Part shown: piece by piece, positions 34,084-42,803 of the stretch | Layout of the letters: the number at the start of each line of letters is the position of its first letter | How positions within the stretch are numbered: position 1 is the first letter of the stretch | DNA from: Roseovarius sp. | Lineage (GTDB): Bacteria > Pseudomonadota > Alphaproteobacteria > Rhodobacterales > Rhodobacteraceae | DNA: 64,000 nt | Reading direction: 5' to 3' | Assembly (NCBI RefSeq): GCF_030373445.1 | Contig: NZ_JAUCYU010000002.1 | Coordinates: 62,001-126,000, forward strand | Program-made: the position numbers and the translations under genes | The notes under the pieces: generated by a model | Database searches by the model: none | What the model was told of the DNA's origin: nothing | The model's input: the letters and a program-made list of their open reading frames with translations, nothing else

Positions 34084-34835
34084 GCGTGGCCGGTCAACAC
34101 GTGGTGATCACCGGAGGCGGCTCGGGCGTGGGGGCCGAGATGGCCCGCGTCTTTGCCGGCGAGGGGGCGAAGGTGACGATCCTCGGGCGGAGTTACGCGC
34201 CGTTGAAGGAGGTGGCGGAGGAGACCGGGGCGCTGCCGCTGGCGGCGGATGTGACGAGCCGGGAGAGTCTTGATGCGGCATTGGGACAGGCGCGGGAGGT
34301 GAACGGGCCGGTGGCCATTGCCATCGCCAATGCGGGCGCCGCGCCGTCGGCGCCGTTCCGGAAGGTGAGCGCGGAGGATTTTCGCGCCTCGCTGGCGGTG
34401 AACCTCGAAGGGGTGTTCCACCTCTGGCAGGCCTGTCACGAGGAGATGGCGGCGGCGGGCTGGGGGCGGCTGATTGCCATTGCCTCGACCGCCGGGCTGA
34501 AGGGCTATCCTTACGTCTCGCCCTATTGTGCGTCGAAGCACGGGGTGGTGGGCCTGACCCGGGCGCTGGCGCAGGAGCTGGGGCGGACGGGGATCACCGT
34601 CAACGCCATCTGCCCCGGGTTCATCGACACGCCGCTTCTGGCGAAATCCATCGACGCCATCACCGCCAAGACCGGCAAGACGGAGAACGAGGCGCGCGCC
34701 CAGCTTTGCGCGGGCAACCCGCAGAAACGGTTCGTGGAAACGGGCGAAGTGGCGGGCACGGCGTTGTGGCTGTGCTCGGACGCCGCCGCCGCGGTCAGCG
34801 GGCATGCGCTGGCCCTTTCGGGAGGAGAGATATGA
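34080..34835 (+). CDS. SDR family oxidoreductase
   Basis: A 251-residue classical short-chain dehydrogenase/reductase with coenzyme motif [17 protein letters not shown] motif IANAGAAP, active-site Ser in [11 protein letters not shown] and YCASK containing the catalytic Tyr and Lys. It overlaps both neighbours by 4 bases. In this operon it probably reduces or oxidises a ring hydroxyl or a 3-hydroxyacyl-CoA produced after dearomatisation of 2-aminobenzoyl-CoA. The exact step is unknown. Confidence 0.88.
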   Translation: MSVAGQHVVITGGGSGVGAEMARVFAGEGAKVTILGRSYAPLKEVAEETGALPLAADVTSRESLDAALGQAREVNGPVAIAIANAGAAPSAPFRKVSAEDFRASLAVNLEGVFHLWQACHEEMAAAGWGRLIAIASTAGLKGYPYVSPYCASKHGVVGLTRALAQELGRTGITVNAICPGFIDTPLLAKSIDAITAKTGKTENEARAQLCAGNPQKRFVETGEVAGTALWLCSDAAAAVSGHALALSGGEI

Positions 34836-35308
34836 ACAAGATCAAGGAAAGCCCGGCACCGTCGCCCGCGTCGAAGGAAAGCCTGCGGCTGTGGCTGCGT
34901 ATCCTGAAGGTCCAGCGCATGGTCGAGGCGGAGTTGCGTGAGCGGTTGCGTGTCGAGTTCGACACCACGCTGCCGCGGTTCGACGTGATGTCGGCGCTCT
35001 ACCGTTACCGCGACGGCATGAAGATGAGCGAGCTGTCGCGGGCGCTGAAAGTGTCGAACGGCAACGTGACCGGCATCGTCGACCGGCTGGCCGAGGACGG
35101 GCTGGCGCTGCGGGTGCCGGTGCCGGGCGACCGGCGCGCCGCGATGGTGCGGCTGACCAAGCGCGGCATCGAGACGTTCGAGGCGCAGGCGGCCGCGCAC
35201 GAGGTCTGGGTGCACGAGGCGCTTGGCGGGCTGGAAGGCGAGGAGAGCGCGATGGTGGCCCGGATGCTCGACCATGCTTTGACGGAAGGAGACGACGATG
35301 CGGAGTGA
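34832..35308 (+). CDS. MarR family transcriptional regulator
   Basis: A 158-residue winged-helix protein of the MarR family: [63 protein letters not shown] covers the DNA-binding domain with recognition helix [12 protein letters not shown] and the wing DRRAAMV. Flanking helices form the dimer interface. It lies inside the 2-aminobenzoyl-CoA operon, overlapping the SDR gene and the crotonase gene. I infer that it represses this operon, the divergent kyn operon and the ABC transporter through the palindrome TTCAAGCTTGAA, and that the inducer is an aromatic CoA thioester, as for several MarR regulators of aromatic catabolism. Confidence 0.92.
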   Translation: MNKIKESPAPSPASKESLRLWLRILKVQRMVEAELRERLRVEFDTTLPRFDVMSALYRYRDGMKMSELSRALKVSNGNVTGIVDRLAEDGLALRVPVPGDRRAAMVRLTKRGIETFEAQAAAHEVWVHEALGGLEGEESAMVARMLDHALTEGDDDAE

Positions 35309-36098
35309 CGTGCAGCATTTCCAGTGCAGTATCGAGAACGGCATCGCGCGCGTGGCGCTGGACCGGCCGGAGCGGAAGAACCCGCTGACCTTCGACAGCT
35401 ATGCCGAGCTGCGCGACTGGTTCCGCGACCTGCATTACGCCGATGATGTGAATGCGGTGGTGTTCGCGGGGAGCGGCGGGAATTTCTCCTCGGGCGGCGA
35501 TGTGCACGAGATCATCGGGCCGCTGACCAGGATGAACATGAAGGAGCTGATGCGGTTCACCCGGATGACCGGGGACCTTGTGAAGGCGATGGTGAATTGC
35601 GGCAAGCCGGTGATCTCGGCGGTGGATGGTATCTGTGCCGGGGCGGGGGCGATCATCGCCATGGCCTCGGACCTGCGGATTGCCACGCCGGAGGCGAAGA
35701 CGGCGTTCCTGTTCACCCGCGTGGGGCTTGCGGGGTGCGACATGGGGGCCTGTGCGATCCTGCCCCGGATCATCGGGCAGGGCCGGGCGGCGGAGCTGCT
35801 CTATACCGGCCGGGCGATGAGCGCCGAGGAGGGGGAGCGTTGGGGGTTCTATAACCGGCTGGTGCCTCGGGAGGAGCTCGAGGCCGAGGCGATGGAGATG
35901 GCCTGCCGCATCGCGGCCGGGCCGAACTTCGCCCATATGATGACCAAGACGATGCTGGCGCAGGAATGGTCGATGTCGATCGAGCAGGCCATCGAGGCGG
36001 AAGCGCAGGCGCAGGCGATCTGCATGCAGACCGGGGATTTCACGCGGGCGTTCAACGCGTTCGTGGCCAAGGAAAAACCGGTCTTCGAGGGGGATTGA
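35298..36098 (+). CDS. Enoyl-CoA hydratase/isomerase family protein, atypical active site
   Basis: A 266-residue crotonase-fold protein with the oxyanion-hole segments [16 protein letters not shown] and [21 protein letters not shown]. The two glutamates that add water in classical enoyl-CoA hydratases are missing: the CEL position reads GAI and the PEI position lies in [19 protein letters not shown], where an Asp is present instead. It is therefore probably not a simple hydratase; other crotonase members, such as ring-opening hydrolases, decarboxylases or lyases, use different acids. Position suggests hydrolytic opening or modification of the ring made from 2-aminobenzoyl-CoA. AAGGAG precedes ATG 35298, which overlaps marR by 11 bases. 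Confidence 0.87.
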   Translation: MRSDVQHFQCSIENGIARVALDRPERKNPLTFDSYAELRDWFRDLHYADDVNAVVFAGSGGNFSSGGDVHEIIGPLTRMNMKELMRFTRMTGDLVKAMVNCGKPVISAVDGICAGAGAIIAMASDLRIATPEAKTAFLFTRVGLAGCDMGACAILPRIIGQGRAAELLYTGRAMSAEEGERWGFYNRLVPREELEAEAMEMACRIAAGPNFAHMMTKTMLAQEWSMSIEQAIEAEAQAQAICMQTGDFTRAFNAFVAKEKPVFEGD

Positions 36099-37249
36099 TG
36101 GCTGACAGGAGCTATCTCGACTGGCCGTTCTTCGAGCCGCATCACAAGGCCCATGCCGATGCGCTGGCCGGGTGGTGCGGATCGCTGGAGGTCGACCATT
36201 CCGACACCGATGCCGCCTGCCGCAAGCTGGTGGCCGATCTCGGGGCCGATGGCTGGCTGAAACCCACTGCCAGCGTCGATGGCAGCCCGCTCGACGTGCG
36301 CACGCTGGCGCTGTCGCGGGAGACGCTGGCGCGGCATGACGGGTTGGCGGATTTCGCCTTCGCCATGCAAGGCCTCGGCACCGGGGCCATTTCACTTTTC
36401 GGCTCGGACGCGCAGAAACAGGCCTGGCTACCACTCACGACCGCCGGACAGGCGATTTCGGCCTTTGCGTTGACCGAGCCTCAGTCGGGCTCTGACGTGG
36501 CGGCATCGACGATGACCGCCACGAAGGACGGCGGGGATTTCATCCTCAACGGAGAGAAGACGTGGATCTCGAATGGCGGGATCGCGGATCTCTACACCGT
36601 CTTTGCCCGGACGGGGGAAGCGCCGGGGGCCCGCGGGCTCTCGGCCTTTCTTGTCACGCCGGACATGCCCGGGTTCGAGGTGGCGGAGCGGTTGCAGGTG
36701 ATCGCGCCGCACCCGCTGGCGCGGTTGCGGTTCAACGATGTGCGCGTGCCCGCGGCGAACATGATCGGCGCGCCGGGGCAGGGGTTCAAGGTGGCGATGG
36801 CGGTGCTGGACGTGTTCCGCACAACCGTGGCCGCCGCCGCGCTGGGCTTTGCCCGGCGGGCGCTGGACGAGGCGGTGGCGCGGGTGACCGACCGGCATAT
36901 TCAAGGCGCGCCGCTTAGCGACTTGCAGATGGTGCAGGGGCATATCGCCGACATGGCGCTCGACGTGGATGCCAGCGCTCTGCTGGTCTATCGCGCGGCC
37001 TGGACGAAGGACAGCGGCGCGCCGCGGGTGAGCCGCGAGGCGGCGATGGCGAAGCTGTTTTCCACCGAGCAGGCGCAGAGCGTCATCGACCGGGCCGTGC
37101 AGCTTCATGGCGGCGACGGCGTGCGCAGTGGCCAGGCGGTGGAGGCGCTTTACCGCGATATCCGGGCGCTGCGGATCTACGAGGGCGCCTCGGACGTGCA
37201 GCGCGTGATCATCGCGCGCGCCACATTGGATCAACTGAAAGGGAAATGA
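36098..37249 (+). CDS. Acyl-CoA dehydrogenase family protein
   Basis: A 383-residue flavoprotein with normal acyl-CoA dehydrogenase layout: helical N-terminus, [18 protein letters not shown] with the FAD/substrate signature, [16 protein letters not shown], the C-terminal helical domain with [20 protein letters not shown], and [15 protein letters not shown] followed by [17 protein letters not shown], which in this family carries the FAD contacts and the usual position of the catalytic Glu. It starts at ATG 36098, sharing one base with the crotonase stop, and overlaps the CoA ligase by 4 bases. It probably oxidises an alicyclic or open-chain acyl-CoA intermediate. Confidence 0.92.
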   Translation: MADRSYLDWPFFEPHHKAHADALAGWCGSLEVDHSDTDAACRKLVADLGADGWLKPTASVDGSPLDVRTLALSRETLARHDGLADFAFAMQGLGTGAISLFGSDAQKQAWLPLTTAGQAISAFALTEPQSGSDVAASTMTATKDGGDFILNGEKTWISNGGIADLYTVFARTGEAPGARGLSAFLVTPDMPGFEVAERLQVIAPHPLARLRFNDVRVPAANMIGAPGQGFKVAMAVLDVFRTTVAAAALGFARRALDEAVARVTDRHIQGAPLSDLQMVQGHIADMALDVDASALLVYRAAWTKDSGAPRVSREAAMAKLFSTEQAQSVIDRAVQLHGGDGVRSGQAVEALYRDIRALRIYEGASDVQRVIIARATLDQLKGK

Positions 37250-38874
37250 CGATGCTTGGCCCATCTGCTCATGTCGACACTTTCACCCGTGACAACCTTC
37301 CGCCCGAGGAAATGCAGCCCGATTTCCTGCTGGACGGGTTCGAGTACCCCGAGCGGCTGAATGTCGGGGTGGAACTGACCGACCGCATGGTCGAGCGTGG
37401 CATGGGCGACCGCACCGCGCTGATCGGCAACGGGCGGCGGCGGACCTACAAGGAGCTCAGCGACTGGACCAACCGGCTGGCGCATGTGTTGGTCGAGGAC
37501 CTGAAGGTGAAGCCCGGCAACCGCGTCCTGATCCGGTCGGCCAACAACCCGGCGATGGTGGCGGCGTGGCTGGCGGCGACCAAGGCGGGGGCGGTGGTGG
37601 TCAACACCATGCCGATGCTGCGGGCGGGGGAGCTGGCGAAGATCGTCGACAAGGCCGAGATCACCCATGCGCTGTGCGACACGCGGCTGATGGACGAGAT
37701 GGTGACCTGTGCGAAGGGGTCGAAATTCCTGAAGTCGGTGGTGGGGTTCGACGGGACGTCGAACCACGATGCGGAGCTGGACCGGCTGGCGCTGGAGAAG
37801 CCGGTGACGTTCGAGGCCGTGGACACGGGCCGTGATGACGTGGCGCTTCTGGGCTTCACCTCCGGCACGACGGGTAATCCGAAGGCCACGATGCATTTCC
37901 ATCGCGACCTGCTGATCATCGCGGATGGCTATGCGAAAGAGGTGCTGAACGTGGTGCCCGACGACATCTTCATCGGCTCGCCGCCGCTGGCCTTTACCTT
38001 TGGGCTTGGGGGGCTGGCGGTGTTCCCGCTGCGCTTCGGGGCGACGGCGACGTTGCTGGAAACGGCTTCGCCGCCCAACATGATCGAGATCATCGAGAAG
38101 TACCGGGCCACGGTCTGTTTCACCGCGCCCACCGCCTATCGCGCCATGCTGCGGGCGATGGAGGAGGGGGCGGACCTGTCGAGCCTGCGCGCCGCCGTCT
38201 CGGCGGGCGAGACCCTGCCGGGGCCGGTCTATGACGAGTGGATGAAGAAGACCGGCAAGCCCATGCTCGACGGGATCGGGGCGACCGAGATGCTGCATAT
38301 CTTCATCACCAACCGCTTCGACGATCACCGGCCCGCCTGTACCGGGCGGCCGGTGACGGGCTACGAGGTGAGGATCGTGGACAATGACGGGCGCGACGTA
38401 CCGGTGGGCGAGCCCGGGCGGCTGGCGGTAAGGGGGCCGACGGGCTGCCGCTACCTCGCCGATGACCGGCAGGCGGAATACGTGCAGGACGGCTGGAACA
38501 TCACCGGCGATACCTTCGTGGTGGACGAGGGCGGCTATTTGCATTTTGCCGCGCGGAACGACGACATGATCGTCTCGTCCGGCTACAACATCGCCGGGCC
38601 CGAGGTTGAGGCGGCGCTTCTGTCGCACGAGGCGGTGGTGGAATGCGCCGTGGTGGGTGCGCCCGATGACGAGCGCGGCGCCATCGTCGAGGCGCATGTG
38701 GTGCTGGCCGAGGGCTATGAGGGTGACGCGCTGATGATCAAGACGCTGCAGGATCACGTGAAGAGTACGATCGCGCCTTACAAGTATCCGCGCTCGGTCA
38801 AGTTCCGCGCGGAGCTGCCCAAGACCCAGACCGGCAAGATCCAGCGGTTCCGGCTGCGGGAGGGCGCGGCATGA
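37246..38874 (+). CDS. Benzoate-CoA ligase family protein, probable 2-aminobenzoate-CoA ligase
   Basis: A 542-residue adenylate-forming enzyme of the benzoate-CoA ligase type. The P-loop-like motif is [20 protein letters not shown], followed by [11 protein letters not shown], the [11 protein letters not shown] acceptor region, [38 protein letters not shown] and the C-terminal catalytic Lys in [12 protein letters not shown]. The family activates benzoate, 2-aminobenzoate and relatives with ATP and CoA. Cotranscription with the monooxygenase/reductase fusion and nearby kynureninase makes anthranilate the probable substrate. A start three codons... two codons later (ATG 37252) is also possible. 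Confidence 0.9.
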   Translation: MTMLGPSAHVDTFTRDNLPPEEMQPDFLLDGFEYPERLNVGVELTDRMVERGMGDRTALIGNGRRRTYKELSDWTNRLAHVLVEDLKVKPGNRVLIRSANNPAMVAAWLAATKAGAVVVNTMPMLRAGELAKIVDKAEITHALCDTRLMDEMVTCAKGSKFLKSVVGFDGTSNHDAELDRLALEKPVTFEAVDTGRDDVALLGFTSGTTGNPKATMHFHRDLLIIADGYAKEVLNVVPDDIFIGSPPLAFTFGLGGLAVFPLRFGATATLLETASPPNMIEIIEKYRATVCFTAPTAYRAMLRAMEEGADLSSLRAAVSAGETLPGPVYDEWMKKTGKPMLDGIGATEMLHIFITNRFDDHRPACTGRPVTGYEVRIVDNDGRDVPVGEPGRLAVRGPTGCRYLADDRQAEYVQDGWNITGDTFVVDEGGYLHFAARNDDMIVSSGYNIAGPEVEAALLSHEAVVECAVVGAPDDERGAIVEAHVVLAEGYEGDALMIKTLQDHVKSTIAPYKYPRSVKFRAELPKTQTGKIQRFRLREGAA

Positions 38875-39293
38875 GCGCGCCGGCCTGCGCATTTCGCCGG
38901 GACGCGAAGGTGATGTTCAAGCATTGCGACCCGGCGGAGCTGGTGTTCTTCCCGCGGTTCTTCGAATTGATGAACGACCTGGTGGAGGAGTTCTTCGACG
39001 CCATCGGCTACCCGTTCGAGGCGTTCCACCGGGAGGGCGCGATCCCCACGGTGCAGGTCGAGGCCGGGTTCCCGAAGCCCAGCCGGTATGGCGACCGGCT
39101 GCAGTTCTCGCTGTGGATCGAGACGATCGGACGGACGAGCAGCACCATCCGCATCCTGACGGAGAGCGATGGCGAGACGCGGATGAGCTATCGCGCGACG
39201 ATGGTGCTGGTGGGCGATGACGGGCGGCCCAAGGGGTTTCCCGACGCCCTGAGACAGGCAATGATGCCCTACATGGAAAGCGAGGACGCATGA
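38871..39293 (+). CDS. Acyl-CoA thioesterase, 4-hydroxybenzoyl-CoA thioesterase type
   Basis: A 140-residue hotdog-fold thioesterase. The active-site signature HCDPAELVFFPRFFELMNDLVEEFF contains the Asp conserved in the 4-hydroxybenzoyl-CoA thioesterase group, and VQVEAGFPKPSRYGDRLQFSLWIE follows as the central strand pair. It overlaps the ligase and RidA genes by 4 bases each. In aromatic CoA pathways such enzymes release CoA from dead-end aryl-CoA thioesters, preventing CoA depletion, which is the most likely role here. Confidence 0.9.
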   Translation: MSAPACAFRRDAKVMFKHCDPAELVFFPRFFELMNDLVEEFFDAIGYPFEAFHREGAIPTVQVEAGFPKPSRYGDRLQFSLWIETIGRTSSTIRILTESDGETRMSYRATMVLVGDDGRPKGFPDALRQAMMPYMESEDA

Positions 39294-39685
39294 CACACCA
39301 GGTGATCTCTCCCGAGGGTTGGGCGCCGGCCAAGGGCTATGCCAACGGCATCCTGACCAAGGACGGCACGCTTTATGTCGGCGGCCAGATCGGCTGGACC
39401 GCCGAGCAGGTGTTCGAGAGCCACGATTTCATCGGCCAGATGGAGCAGGCCTTGCGGAATATCCTTGCGATTCTCGAGGCGGCGGGGGGCGCGGCGGAAG
39501 ACCTGACGCGGCTGACGTGGTATGTCACCGACAAGCAGGAATACCTGGCCCGCCAGCGCGAGGTGGGCGAGGTCTATCGTCGGGTGCTGGGCCGGCATTT
39601 CCCGGCGATGACCATGGTGGTGGTCGCCGGCCTTGTCGAGGACGAGGCGCTGGTGGAGATCGAGGCGACGGCGGTGATCGGCTGA
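39290..39685 (+). CDS. RidA family enamine/imine deaminase-like protein
   Basis: A 131-residue RidA/YjgF/UK114 protein with the fold pattern GWAPAKGYANGILTKDGTLYVGGQIG, MEQALRNILAILEAAGG and the C-terminal FPAMTMVVVAGLVEDEALVEIEATAVI. The usual substrate-binding Arg near residue 105 of canonical RidA is not obvious in this position, so it may belong to a non-archetypal subgroup. RidA proteins hydrolyse enamines and imines to ketones. Dearomatised 2-aminobenzoyl-CoA is an enamine, so a pathway role in deamination is plausible. It overlaps the thioesterase gene. Confidence 0.88.
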   Translation: MTHQVISPEGWAPAKGYANGILTKDGTLYVGGQIGWTAEQVFESHDFIGQMEQALRNILAILEAAGGAAEDLTRLTWYVTDKQEYLARQREVGEVYRRVLGRHFPAMTMVVVAGLVEDEALVEIEATAVIG

Positions 39686-39700
39686 CAGGGGGACGGGTTC

Positions 39701-40927
39701 ATGAAGGTTCTGATCGCGGGCGGAGGAATTGGCGGGCTGACGCTGGCGCTGATGTTGCATGAGCGGGGGATTGCGGCGCAGGTGTTCGAGCAGTCAGCGC
39801 AGGTGCGCGAGCTCGGCGTGGGGATCAACACGCTGCCGCATGCGATTGCCGAGCTGGAGCGGCTAGGGCTGTTGCCGGCGCTCGATGCGGCGGCGATCCG
39901 GACGCGGCGGCTGATCTACAAGACGGGGCAGGGGCTCGATATCGTGGCACAGCCGCGGGGGCTTTGGGCCGGGCTCGACGCGCCGCAGTTTTCCATTCAC
40001 CGGGGGCGGTTGCAGAAGCTCATCCATGACGCGGTGCTGGAGCGGCTGGGCGAGGGCGGTGTGCAATGCGACCGGCGGCTGGTGTCGTTCGAGGATACCG
40101 GGGAGGGTGTGAGCGCGGTGTTCGAGGCGCGTGACGGCACGCGGTACGAGGAGAGCGGCGATGTGCTGATCGGGGCCGATGGCATCCATTCCACCGTGCG
40201 GGCGCAGTATTACCCCGACCAGGGGCCGCCCTCGTGGAACGGCGTGCTGATGTGGCGGGGGGCGGCGTGGTGGCCGCAGTTCCTCGATGGTGCCTCGATG
40301 ATCGTGGCGGGCGGGTTCCGGCACAAGCTGGTGCTCTATCCCATCGCGCATGACCCCGACCGGCCCGGCGAGGCGCTGACCAACTGGGTGGTGTGCTCGA
40401 AGCTGGGCGATGCGGACACGCCCATTCCGGGGCGGGACGACTGGTCGCGCAAGGCCTCCGCCGAGGAGGCGCTGGAGATGGCCGAGGGGCACCTGAGCGT
40501 GCCGGAGATGGATATCCGCGAGCTGATCCGCGCGACGGAGGAGATCTTCGTCTACCCGATGTGCGACCGTGACCCGCTGCCGCGCTGGACGCATGGAAGG
40601 GTGACGCTTTTGGGGGATGCGGCGCATCCGATGTACCCGGTGGGGTCGAACGGGGCGAGCCAAGCGATCCTGGATGCCCGCGACTTGTCCGACCGGCTGG
40701 CGGAGGGGGGCGACCCGGCGGCGGCGCTGGAGGCCTATGACGCGGTGCGCCGCCCGGCGACGGCGGCGATCGTGGCGGCGAACCGCAAGGGCGGGCCGGA
40801 AGGGGTGATCGACTTCGTCGAGGACCGCGCGCCGGAGGGGTACGAGGACGTGCACGACGTGGCGACCGAGGCGGAACTTCGGGCCATCGTGGGGGATTAC
40901 GAGGTTTTGCAGGTGGCGGGTCGGTAG
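39701..40927 (+). CDS. FAD-dependent monooxygenase, salicylate hydroxylase-like
   Basis: A 408-residue class A flavin monooxygenase: N-terminal dinucleotide motif LIAGGGIGGLTLALML, the DG motif GADGIHSTVRAQYY and the GD motif LGDAAHPMYPVGSNGASQAILDA. It starts 15 bases after ridA and is probably the last gene of the operon; a cluster of palindromes follows 12 bases after its stop. The substrate is unknown. Given context, hydroxylation of anthranilate or of a related aromatic acid, or flavin-dependent attack on an alicyclic ketone, are both possible. Confidence 0.87.
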   Translation: MKVLIAGGGIGGLTLALMLHERGIAAQVFEQSAQVRELGVGINTLPHAIAELERLGLLPALDAAAIRTRRLIYKTGQGLDIVAQPRGLWAGLDAPQFSIHRGRLQKLIHDAVLERLGEGGVQCDRRLVSFEDTGEGVSAVFEARDGTRYEESGDVLIGADGIHSTVRAQYYPDQGPPSWNGVLMWRGAAWWPQFLDGASMIVAGGFRHKLVLYPIAHDPDRPGEALTNWVVCSKLGDADTPIPGRDDWSRKASAEEALEMAEGHLSVPEMDIRELIRATEEIFVYPMCDRDPLPRWTHGRVTLLGDAAHPMYPVGSNGASQAILDARDLSDRLAEGGDPAAALEAYDAVRRPATAAIVAANRKGGPEGVIDFVEDRAPEGYEDVHDVATEAELRAIVGDYEVLQVAGR

Positions 40928-40938
40928 AAGCCAGGTGC

Positions 40939-41007
40939 CCCGGAATTTGCGCAAAATCCGGGTAAGAAAATGCGCATTTTCTTACCCGTTTTCCGCGCGG
41001 AAAACGG
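40939..41007. repeat. 69-bp triple-palindrome element, copy A
   Basis: Three palindromes abut and share their terminal bases: 40939-40962 (24 bp, arms CCCGGAATTTGC/GCAAAATCCGGG with one mismatched pair), 40960-40987 (28 bp, perfect, centre AAAATGCGCATTTT) and 40986-41007 (22 bp, perfect, centre CCGCGCGG). The same element, 62 of 69 positions identical, occurs at 53905-53973 in the opposite orientation. It fills the space between the convergent flavin monooxygenase and GNAT genes. It is non-coding; a transcription-termination, mRNA-stabilising or DNA-structural role is possible. Confidence 0.85.
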
Positions 41008-41016
41008 CCCCGTCCT

Positions 41017-41508
41017 TCAGCCGGTCTCCAACCTGTACTTCAGAAATTCACAGCCGTCGTGGTCAACCCGCCCGACATACCGCGCCCCCAGCCGTTCCAG
41101 CGGTCGCAGGTTCCGGCGGGACGGCGGCAGCAGGAAGGTCACGTAGGGAATGCGGGTATCCGAACGGGCAAACTCCAGAGCCTGGCGGGTGATGGCCATG
41201 CCGAGGCCGAACCGCTCCGGCGTCAGGACCAGCCCGAAATCCCACTCCTCGCCTTCCTTTTGGAACCCGCCCCAGCCGGCATAGGCGCCGTCGGCGAGGA
41301 TGGCCCAGTGGCCCAGCCCGTCACGCTGCCAGCAGGCTTCCTTGGCGGCGATGAAATCCGTCACGGTGTCGCGTGTCCAGCCGCCCTTGAGCAGCGGCAT
41401 GTGCCGGGCGGTCACCGGGTGGGACATGTGCGCGAGGATCGCCTCGGGGGCGATGTCGGGCAGGCGGGTGAAGGTGAGGGCGGGGCGCGGGCGGGTCATG
41501 ACCGGCAT
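41017..41508 (-). CDS. GNAT family N-acetyltransferase
   Basis: A 163-residue GNAT-fold protein of the RimJ/RimL-like type. The acetyl-CoA-binding beta4-alpha3 region is PERFGLGMAITRQALEFAR, here lacking the full Q/R-x-x-G-x-G/A motif, and FLLPPSRRNLRPLERLGARYVGRV is the typical C-terminal segment. Substrate is unknown. The start is uncertain: ATG 41508 has CAGGG 5 bases upstream, while ATG 41499 has no ribosome site. It is separated from the cupin and transporter genes by a strong hairpin. Confidence 0.8.
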   Translation of the reverse strand: MPVMTRPRPALTFTRLPDIAPEAILAHMSHPVTARHMPLLKGGWTRDTVTDFIAAKEACWQRDGLGHWAILADGAYAGWGGFQKEGEEWDFGLVLTPERFGLGMAITRQALEFARSDTRIPYVTFLLPPSRRNLRPLERLGARYVGRVDHDGCEFLKYRLETG

Positions 41509-41577
41509 ACGCCCTGGTTGTCGTGGCACTTGCAAGCGTTCGCCGCTTCACCATCGCGTGTGGCAATGGGGCCGGGC

Positions 41578-41604
41578 CCCGGCCCCGGGGCGACCGGGGC
41601 CGGG
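41578..41604 (-). terminator. Strong GC hairpin downstream of the transporter operon
   Basis: CCCGGCCCC and GGGGCCGGG form a perfect 9-bp stem around 9 bases between the cupin and GNAT genes, both on the minus strand. There is no T run, so it may be a Rho-dependent or weak intrinsic stop marking the end of the liv-cupin transcript. Confidence 0.4.
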
Positions 41605-41626
41605 CGGTTCGGGATACCTGTGCCGC

Positions 41627-42067
41627 CTATTCAGGCGGGGGCAGGAAATCGACCTCGTGCTCGGCCGAGATGCGCACCAGCTCCTCGGGGTCGGTCACGC
41701 CGTCGAGCTTGCCGAAGAGCTCGAACAATTTCCGAGAGGGCGCCACGCCGAAGAGGCAGGTGGCCGTCTTGCCGGACCGGTTGAAGATCCCGTGCGCCAG
41801 CCCCATCGGCATGCGGATCGTGTCGCCCGCGCGGCCGACATGTTTCTCGTCGCCGAACTCGACCTCCAGCTCGCCTTCGAGCATGCAGATCCATTCGTCC
41901 TGCGTGGGGTGGATGTGCGGCGGCACGAAGGTGCCGTCGGGAATGTCGGCATGCCAGATGAAGGCGTTCTCGGAATGCAGTTTCGGCGTGTAGGTATGGC
42001 CGACAACGTTCCATGCAAGGCCGTCGAGCCCGTCTTTCTCAGGCGTTATTCCGGGGGTCAGTGTCAT
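41627..42067 (-). CDS. Cupin domain protein
   Basis: A 146-residue single-domain cupin with motif 1 HIHPTQDEWICMLEGELEVEFG (two His and one Glu as metal ligands) and motif 2 GDTIRMPMGLAHGIFNRSG (third His). It lies 28 bases after livF on the same strand, so it is probably the last gene of the transporter operon. A role in the aromatic pathway, for example as a small dioxygenase or isomerase, is possible but not shown. ATG 42067 is chosen because GAGGGAG lies 9 bases upstream and overlaps an alternative ATG at 42085. Confidence 0.82.
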   Translation of the reverse strand: MTLTPGITPEKDGLDGLAWNVVGHTYTPKLHSENAFIWHADIPDGTFVPPHIHPTQDEWICMLEGELEVEFGDEKHVGRAGDTIRMPMGLAHGIFNRSGKTATCLFGVAPSRKLFELFGKLDGVTDPEELVRISAEHEVDFLPPPE

Positions 42068-42095
42068 CTTTCGGGTCTCCCTCATTGGCTCCGGA

Positions 42096-42803
42096 TCAAA
42101 GATGCAGGTGGCGTTCGAGCGTGGCGGTGATGGTGCTGCCCGCTTCGGCGGCGGTGACGGTGGTGACGATCTCGCCCTTCTCGATCACGTAGTGGCGGTC
42201 GGCGAGGCCGGCGAGCGCGCCGACGTTCTTGTCGATGAGCAGGATGGCCTCGCCTTCGGCCTTCAGCGTGGCAAGGCGGGTCCAGATTTCCTCGCGGATC
42301 AGGGGGGCGAGGCCCTCGGTGGCCTCGTCGAGGATCAGCAGGCGCGGGTTGGTCATCAGCGCGCGGGCGATGGCGACCATCTGTTGCTCGCCGCCGGAAA
42401 GCTGGGCGCCAAGGTGGGTGCGGCGTTCCTTGAGGCGGGGGAAGAAGTCGTAGACCGAGGTCAGATCCCACCGGGTGCGGCCGTCGGGCATCTTGGCGGC
42501 GGCGAGGAGGTTTTCCTCGACCGTGAGGGTGGGGAAGACCTGCCGGCCTTCCGGCACGAGGCCCACGCCCGCGCGGCCGATGGCATAGGGCGGCTGGCCG
42601 GCGTAGTTCTTGCCGTCGACCTGCACCTCGCCCGACCATGGCTTGATCAGGCCCATGATGGCGCGCACCGTGGTGGTCTTGCCCATGCCGTTACGGCCCA
42701 GCAGGGTGACGACCTCGCCCTCGCCGATCTCGAGATCGATGCCGAAGAGCACCTGGGCCGAGCCGTAGCCGGCGGTGATGTTCGTCAGCGACAGCAGGCT
42801 CAT
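42096..42803 (-). CDS. livF: Branched-chain amino acid-type ABC transporter ATPase LivF
   Basis: A 235-residue ATP-binding subunit of the HAAT (LivF) type, with Walker A LLGRNGMGKTTT, signature LSGGEQQMVAIARAL, Walker B RLLILDEATEGLAP and the H-loop region replaced by LLIDKN, typical for some LivF proteins. It works with LivG as the ATPase dimer for the LivHM permease. It overlaps livG by 4 bases. Linked operator sequences suggest import of an aromatic acid or kynurenine-pathway compound, not leucine, which is inference. Confidence 0.92.
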   Translation of the reverse strand: MSLLSLTNITAGYGSAQVLFGIDLEIGEGEVVTLLGRNGMGKTTTVRAIMGLIKPWSGEVQVDGKNYAGQPPYAIGRAGVGLVPEGRQVFPTLTVEENLLAAAKMPDGRTRWDLTSVYDFFPRLKERRTHLGAQLSGGEQQMVAIARALMTNPRLLILDEATEGLAPLIREEIWTRLATLKAEGEAILLIDKNVGALAGLADRHYVIEKGEIVTTVTAAEAGSTITATLERHLHL

